From positions 49,814,593 to 49,878,592 of the forward strand of contig OX419759.1 in NCBI GenBank assembly GCA_948567375.1: 64,000 nucleotides of DNA, given 5' to 3'. This stretch comes from Lunularia cruciata (taxonomy: Eukaryota > Streptophyta > Marchantiopsida > Lunulariales > Lunulariaceae). The translations under genes and the position numbers were made by a program. Each line of letters begins with the position of its first letter. Within the stretch, counting starts at the first letter, position 1. The notes under the pieces were generated by a model, which was given only the letters and a program-made list of their open reading frames with translations, did not search any database and was not told the origin of the DNA. Shown here piece by piece: positions 57,801 to 64,000 of the stretch.

Positions 57801-59067
57801 CACTGCTTTTTGAAAGATTGAAGGTCTGAACTACTTGCATGAATGGTATTCTTTATGAAATGCTCAAAGAGGGGTTGTCCTTGCTTTTTCTCTAATTCCC
57901 AAAGCAAAATAATTTTAGTATGTTTTTCCTCTGGATCTAACACAAATAAAATAATCCATTATTATCAATTAATCAATCATTTACCTTGAATTCCTCAATG
58001 GTAGGTTTGACACTAGGATAAATGAGCATAAGCTTTTGTAACAACTATCTTTAGTATTGTTGATGGAGGTTAAAGTACATTTCCAAAGGATGTTTTTGCA
58101 TTATAATGAAAGGTTTGTCATAATAAAGTCTATCTTGAAGCCTACTTGATGTACCACTTGAACCATGTTCATAAAAGGAATGCACATTCACAAGTGTTAT
58201 TTGAGTTCTTATCCTTGTACCAAATTATGAAGAAAAATCCTTTGTTTAGGAAATCAAATTTATTTGTCTCTATATCATATTTATATATTTATATATTTAT
58301 ATTTATATTTATATATTCTTTCAAAGTGGAGATAGTTCATTTTGAGAAAAATCCATTTTTTGGCTTATGGTGATGAAGGGATCCATTTAGGAATATCCCT
58401 AAAAGGAATCTTTTCCCTTGCCTCTTCTTCATGATTGGAAATGAGGTTACATGGAGAATATTTTTCAAATTTTTGTGCATCTATGTCTTATCCTTTTTGT
58501 ACATCTAATATTGGAGTTTCAAAAGAGTCATCCTTTTATCTTAATCTTTACCAAGTTTGTTCTGCTAAGGTGGACTTCTCCTTGCTCCATTTTTTTCCAC
58601 CTTGATTTGCTACATTAGATGAAAAGATGTCTATAACTATTATGTCCTTGCCACTACTCATATCAAAGCTATAAATATTTCTCAAGTCAAGCTAAGGAAT
58701 AAAATTGTTATTGCATTTTCATCAGTTTTCAAGAAAGAGCTAGCACCATCTTTGGCATATTATCTTTTGCTTCCTTCCTTCTCAGATTTTGCTAAGACTC
58801 AACAAAGCTTTGAAATATCATATGATTCTAGTCACATTAATCCCAACAACATGGGTATATTGCTCAATTACTTTTATGTCTATCTCATCCTTGGCTATAG
58901 CTATATACTCACATTTAATACCCAATCAATGTCAAATCATTAGGCTGCTTGTGTAATATTTAATGTAATGCTTATATTGTTGGTGAGGAAAAAGATGAAA
59001 TTTCTGGTATATTTTTTAGCATTTAAATTAATGTCATAGATATGTGAATGTAAATTCAAAACCATAT
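54868..59067. other. No recognised gene (one small tandem duplication)
   Basis: 54895-54969 holds two imperfect 37-bp units starting CTTGCATGC.CAC. Another duplication, TTTCAAA.CAGTAAG.CTTCCTCAAGTCAAATTTCAAA-like, lies at about 56053-56120. The hairpin phrase GATGGGAAGAGCCCATC is at about 55231-55247. From 56.3 kb on the DNA is AT-rich, with short motif-free frames. Confidence 0.5.
58266..58318. repeat. TATATTTA-type low-complexity DNA
   Basis: Runs of TATATTTATAT units; any frame over it (58146-58373) is not a credible protein. Confidence 0.9.
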
Positions 59068-59265
59068 ATAGAAGGCGTGTAATCTAAAATATGCTTATTC
59101 TTTGTGTGATTGATCTACCTCTTGATCTTGTACTTATCTTTCAAGGCTGTTTGTTTGAGTCCATAAATAGAAGGTATATAATCCAAAATATGCTTACTCT
59201 TTGTGGAATTGATCTACCTCTTGATCTTGTTCTTATCTTCAAAGGCTGTTGGTTTGAGTCTATTG
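59068..59265 (+). repeat. 99-bp tandem duplication (33 codons, frame-preserving)
   Basis: Units 59068-59166 and 59167-59265 start ATAGAAGG and share AAAATATGCTTA.TCTTTGTG, TGATCTACCTCTTGATCTTG and AAGGCTGTT.GTTTGAGTC. An open frame (59091-59300) spans both copies, giving repeated IDLPLDLVLIF. The frame is short and lacks other support. Confidence 0.9.
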
Positions 59266-60178
59266 GGAATCTCCCATCAAAACTTAGCATGGAAAGCTAA
59301 AATCCCTATATCCTTATTTGATTTCACCTCAACAGTGCAATGAACTGAAGATCTTTAGAGGAGAGATGTCACAATTGCAAGTGTCTCTCTTGTTACCTCT
59401 ATTGAAGGATCTTCTATGTACTCCAATGGCATCTTATAGACTCAATAGCTCAAAGTACACTAGCCTTTTATAACAAGTAGCCAATTCAGGCAATTGGGAG
59501 TGACTAAACCTTCATATAAGAAGGAAAAAAGAATAAGTGACTTAAATCTAACCCATGTCCTTATTTTCTTGGAAAATTTTTAGTAACCTAAGGGATTCCA
59601 TTTTAAATTGGACACAATGTCTACATTTGTAATAAGGAGAAAAATTTGTATGCTAAGATCTATGTACAAGAATATTTTAAAATCCTCTCCTCTTTATATT
59701 AAATGTCTGTTCTTTGTGTATTCAAGCTATCTAGCTCAAACTTTTACGTAATGATAAATTTTTGGACCTGATTTTGCTAACATACTTTTGGAGCTCATAT
59801 GTTTGCAAAATTTGTAATTTTCTTTTCTTTTCTTTCTTTTTTTGTGGTTAAGGAGAGATAATTTTATGTCTAGAGGAGAATTCCTATATCTTAGAATTAT
59901 TTGGTTCCACCTTTGTCCATGATTATGTATAAAGAATTTAGGTACAAAGTTTCAAGGAGAAATGTACAAAGAATTCAACAAAGAAGAGTAAAAGAGTCTT
60001 CTTCCAAAATATTCTACTCCAAAGAGCCCTTCTCCAAAAGATCTTTTACTGAATTTACTTTAAGGATAATATATTCAAGGTTATATGTCGTCTCCACTAA
60101 CACTAAAATGGAAGCTTTTGGAAATCTGTAGCAAAAGTTACAAAGATTTGAAGTTTACAATCCCTAAGGGTTTCAAAG
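59266..60178. other. No recognised gene
   Basis: AT-rich DNA; the frame 59901-60131 is motif-free. Confidence 0.5.
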
Positions 60179-60370
60179 TTGATGGAGGAATATAGGAAGA
60201 AGGTTGCTCTTTGGTTGGAGACTCCACAAGAAGAAATCAAGAAGGAGGCCACAGCAATAGACCAATCTGCCTTGGTGGAGATGATCACCAAATTCAAAGA
60301 CCTCTTCAATGACAAGACCAAAGAAGAAGCTACGAGTAGAAAGAAGAAGAAATCTTTCAAAGATCTTTAA
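60179..60370 (+). CDS. Small hypothetical frame, charged
   Basis: A 63-codon frame starting MMEEYRKKVALWLETPQEEI and ending in a basic run (SRKKKKSFKDL). The composition (Lys/Glu-rich, no hydrophobic segment) looks like a soluble helix. No family recognised, no splice evidence; it may be chance or part of a decayed element. Confidence 0.2.
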   Translation: MMEEYRKKVALWLETPQEEIKKEATAIDQSALVEMITKFKDLFNDKTKEEATSRKKKKSFKDL

Positions 60371-60552
60371 GTTCAGTTAATTAAGGTTGTAGAAGATCCA
60401 GCTGAAGGAAAGATGACTCTTCCTTGGAATAGTTAGTGGTAAAGGTAATCCTTTGTAATAGTATTTGGAGCCAAAGAAACCTTCACTAAATAAAATCTTC
60501 TTAGTTGTAAGATCCTCTTAGTTATAAGGCTTTCTTAGTTGTAGTTTCTTTT

Positions 60553-60665
60553 GAGTTGTAGAATCTTCAAAGTAGGAAGAGGTCCAAAGATCCTTCACAA
60601 AATAATTTTTTTGAAGTTGTATGATCTTTGGAGTAGGAAGAGGTCCAAAGACTCTTTGTAGAAGA
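60553..60665. repeat. ~60-bp imperfect tandem duplication
   Basis: GAGTTGTAGAATCTTCAAAG and AAGTTGTATGATCTTTGGAG each continue into TAGGAAGAGGTCCAAAGA. TTAGTTGTA recurs several times nearby (60490-60710). Confidence 0.85.
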
Positions 60666-63600
60666 AACTCATCATAGTTGTAGACATTCTTCTTAGTTGT
60701 AGGACCTTTGTAGATACAACCTATACAATTTTGAAGAAAAAATTGCAAGTTGTCATCGTGGAAGAACTGATACCTTTTTGAAATGTGTAAGGAACCTAAT
60801 TAAACTACATGTGAATAGTATAAGATAAGATAAGAAGATAAGATTATCAATGTACAATGAGCATGAGCCAAGAAGATTTTCAGAATTCCTCAACCATTAC
60901 ATTTTTTGGCTTAGAGTAGGAGATACTACTTAAGGCTTTGGCTAATGAGAAAATATTATTCAATCATCCAAGCATGAATAAAGAAAAAAAGATAAAATCC
61001 CTTTATTTCTTTTGTTTAAATTCTAAGTATTGGTTATAGGTCTTTAGTGAGTAATGGTGAGGAACCTCAGTGATTGAGTGGGACTGACCATTTGTACTTG
61101 AGGCTAGGATTTGGGATCCTTGGTAGTTCTAAAGGAGCAGTTCAATGCCTTGACATGTCTTAAGTGAGTTGTACTGTTGAAAGTACCACTGCATCAAAAG
61201 GCAAAGATTTACTACCAATGCAAAGTGCTTTTGGAGTTGTGCCTTTTGGGAAGGGTGAAATACATCTTTTGGGTTGAATGTCTTTGTAGTGAAGAAGATC
61301 CTTTTGAGTTAACTAAAACATCACCTTCAAGAAATAGTTGGAACTCAATCTTAGTGAAAATGATCTTTTTAGTTTTCCATTGCCATATGTGCCATAGGAT
61401 GTGCCATAGGAGGTGACACTACTCTCTCTTAGGAGTAGTTCTTGCTTAAGAGGTTAAATATGTAATAATAAAGAATTGCCCATTGTGACACTTCTATACC
61501 AATCTAGCCATTTAAGACCCTTATCATTAAGGAAATAGCCTATTTCTTACCTTAATACTACTATTTGGTTGACATTGGGTTATCATAATATTTTGTGAAC
61601 AAATAGATGGTTCCAATATTTATGATTTGTGTAATCTTTTTCTTTATGATTTTGACCATAACTTTCAAGACATCTAAAGGTTTTTGGAGTTATGTAAAGG
61701 GAGTCAGGATACCTTATGGTACCTTTACTTTCCTTCAAGGTCAAAATAATACCATAATCTTTTAATTTTGATTATCCTAAGCAATGCATTTTTTTAATTG
61801 AGAATTGCTTGCAATATTTCCATCCGTACTCATTTTTTAGTTCCCTCACCAAACACATCAAATGACTAGTTTTGAAAAACTTCACATGGTGCACAATATT
61901 GACAAAGTTGATGGGTAAAAATGAATTAAAATTTTCTATTCTACAACATGTTCCTCATTCCAGAAGATGTGAATCACAATCTCAAATACAACAAGTAACT
62001 TGATTAATCCAACTAGTAGGAAGGAAAATTGCTTTTTAGCTACCTTTGTATGAAAGCCCTTGCAACCAAGATATTTATTAAAGAACAAAAAGGTAGTTTG
62101 GAATGATAACACCAAGAGATTAACCTAAAATTATTATCTAAAATAGTTCTCTAGGACATCATGTTCAATTCAAGCTCTAAGTTAACCATCTTGATATGGT
62201 ATCTTTGAAGTACCTTTAGCAAGAGAAGAGAGAAAAGTCTCCAAGATGGTGCATTAAGAGCACCACTCCAAGATACTAACATTGAAGTGATGGAATATAC
62301 TTATATTATAAGTAGACTTATTTGTTCTTCCTAACTTACTTCCAAGTGCACCCATTGCACAGATTATTTTTTCAAGGAAGGAAGTCCTGAACTTATTGAA
62401 TCATTCTCAATATTGTCGTTATAAGATATCTTTATGAGGATTTAGGAGAATGTATCACCCTTATGTATATGCAATCCTTGGAAACAAAATGCAAAGCCAT
62501 CTTCTCAATATGGTCATTTCTATTGCTCAAGAAGAAGCTTAGAGAGTGATTTGAGAGATGTTTTATCCATGGTTTTAAGGCTAAATAAGAATGTTGAGTA
62601 AAAGAGGAGTAAATTCCAATTCTTTGCGGTTGAACACTTACATCAATTTCTTAGTATATGTACTCAGGTAATGTACAGTATGTAAGGTTTGTTTGTCTTT
62701 GGATCCCATAGGAGATGAAAACAAGGAGTCACCGTAGTCATGGATTGTACGTTAAAGCTATTTAAAAATTAGTGATAATAGTCATTGTTGATCTGCCATT
62801 GCATATACTCAACAAGTGTGTTATGTAGCATGACATAAGCTAGTATCTTAAAAAATAGACCAAGATAAAATTGGAAATGTTTAAACTACTTTCTCAAATT
62901 GTCCTTCATATGATGGCCTTGTCTATCATATGTTCTTAAGTTTGTCTTAATTACTAGCTAATAGATCAACACCACTTTCTTTATTGAGTAGTTTGAGAGG
63001 CCCTTCCATGCAAACTATAATGTACTTGCTAAGGAAGGCTCCATTCCACCACTAATATAGGTTCCAATACTTTGATGTGTCTTGCTTGGAAGAGATGTTA
63101 ACACTATAATCAACTCTTGTCTTGTCATTCCCTCTTGTCTTAAGCACAAATTTTCTTGGCTTGAGTCTTGACCTTAAGTTCTTTAAATCCTGTGTCACTA
63201 AGGTAAAGGTTCTTCTGATTCATCTTTGTCTACTTCTCCTTTCCCTTACCACAACTAATGTGGAAGAATAGCAAGCATATAGGTTTCGATACTTGCTAGC
63301 TTAGAGAAGGTATTATGGTGAGAATGGTTTTCTAACTCTAGTACCATCATGTACATATAGTGTTATATTATCAAAACACTTCTTGTTATTGAACAAGACA
63401 CAAATCTACTAGTTGTAAAGGTTTCAAGAACCTATGAAGGTTTTTGATAGCTTGGTTACAACTAGAGTATACTCTTATTGATAGTTGACACCTTGCAAAA
63501 GGTCTAAAGTTGCACTCCTTAAGAAGTAAGCTCCCCTTAGGAGATCAAACTAATAGGATTTGAATTTGGATGCAAACAATGCCATCTAAATTTCCTAGTA

Positions 63601-64000
63601 TTAACCTTGATGCTATATAAGGATTTATTGAAGTGATCTTCAATCATCATCTTCATTCCTCCATGGGGCTTTCTTGGATATCAATTGCTATGTCAAAACT
63701 GATTATCTATTTAACATAAAGAATGAAGTACTGAAATTTTTATGTGCTATATTCCCCTTTACTAGTGAGAAATATAGCCTCCACTCATTGTTCATACCAT
63801 CTAAAATTTGTGATGAAACAATATCAATTATATCTCAGAAAGTTTACTTAATTCTTGCTTCCCATAGCTAAAACCAAAACTTAAAGAAAGAAAAACAAAC
63901 ATCAATTCATATTTTAACACGACGCAAATTGATGCACCTAGATTGCCATTTCTTATGAATAATAGTAGATAGATTAAATCAAGTACCTAGTGGCCTAAAT
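60666..64000. other. No recognised gene
   Basis: AT-rich DNA with short frames only (for example 61177-61416 and 63674-63871). 63100-63700 has retroelement-like texture, but I could not identify a domain on either strand. Confidence 0.5.

Noticed and set aside
58146..58373. 75-codon hydrophobic protein
   Set aside because: Its centre is a TATATTTA low-complexity run.

Overview
This is a 64 kb piece of plant nuclear DNA, AT-rich and dominated by old, nested transposable elements. It contains one intact-looking host gene. Ty1/copia and Ty3/gypsy retrotransposons with initiator-Met-tRNA-type primer sites, a PIF/Harbinger DNA transposon, solo LTRs and a class III peroxidase with the classic four-exon layout all point to a land plant. 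The large, diverged and strongly CpG-depleted repeats would suit a big gymnosperm-like genome, but that is inference. Nearly all long reading frames belong to decayed mobile elements.

Layout. 1-320: end of a minus-strand Copia element running off the window. 1430-2030: solo LTR of a family seen twice more (22.7 kb and 32.4 kb). 6556-36243: one large nest. Its outermost layer is a minus-strand gypsy-type element with ~1 kb LTRs (left 6556-7541; right 16218-36243, interrupted), a decayed tRNA-Asp-type primer site at 16194-16211 and only gag-like coding. Into it went (a) a plus-strand Gypsy element at about 8948-15645, itself carrying a 1.86 kb solo LTR at 10365-12224 with a perfect 5-bp target duplication; (b) a ~1.03 kb PIF/Harbinger derivative at 16809-17843, absent from the sister LTR; and (c) a minus-strand Copia element at 18202-36165. 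That Copia was in turn split inside its reverse transcriptase by an 11.7 kb PIF/Harbinger element (20268-31977), and it also received a solo LTR (32412-33103). The big Harbinger carries a broken DDE transposase plus several unrecognised open stretches, one with four or five 17-codon repeats.

36.2-40 kb holds minus-strand retroelement-like debris, including a 5'-truncated reverse-transcriptase-type C-terminal region (38684-39907). 40-50 kb is compositionally different: it keeps more CpG, has several local tandem duplications, and contains a class III secretory peroxidase on the minus strand (42404-44437). Its four exons have canonical GT-AG junctions and all eight structural cysteines and both haem histidines are retained. 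50.2-54.87 kb is a plus-strand Copia element with a truncated, rearranged 5' end. From 54.9 kb to the end I recognise no gene, only short tandem duplications and small uncertain frames.

None of the elements looks able to move on its own: polymerase, integrase, protease or zinc-finger motifs are broken in each. The peroxidase is the only locus with good evidence for a working product. No tRNA, rRNA, CRISPR or bacterial-type operon was seen.
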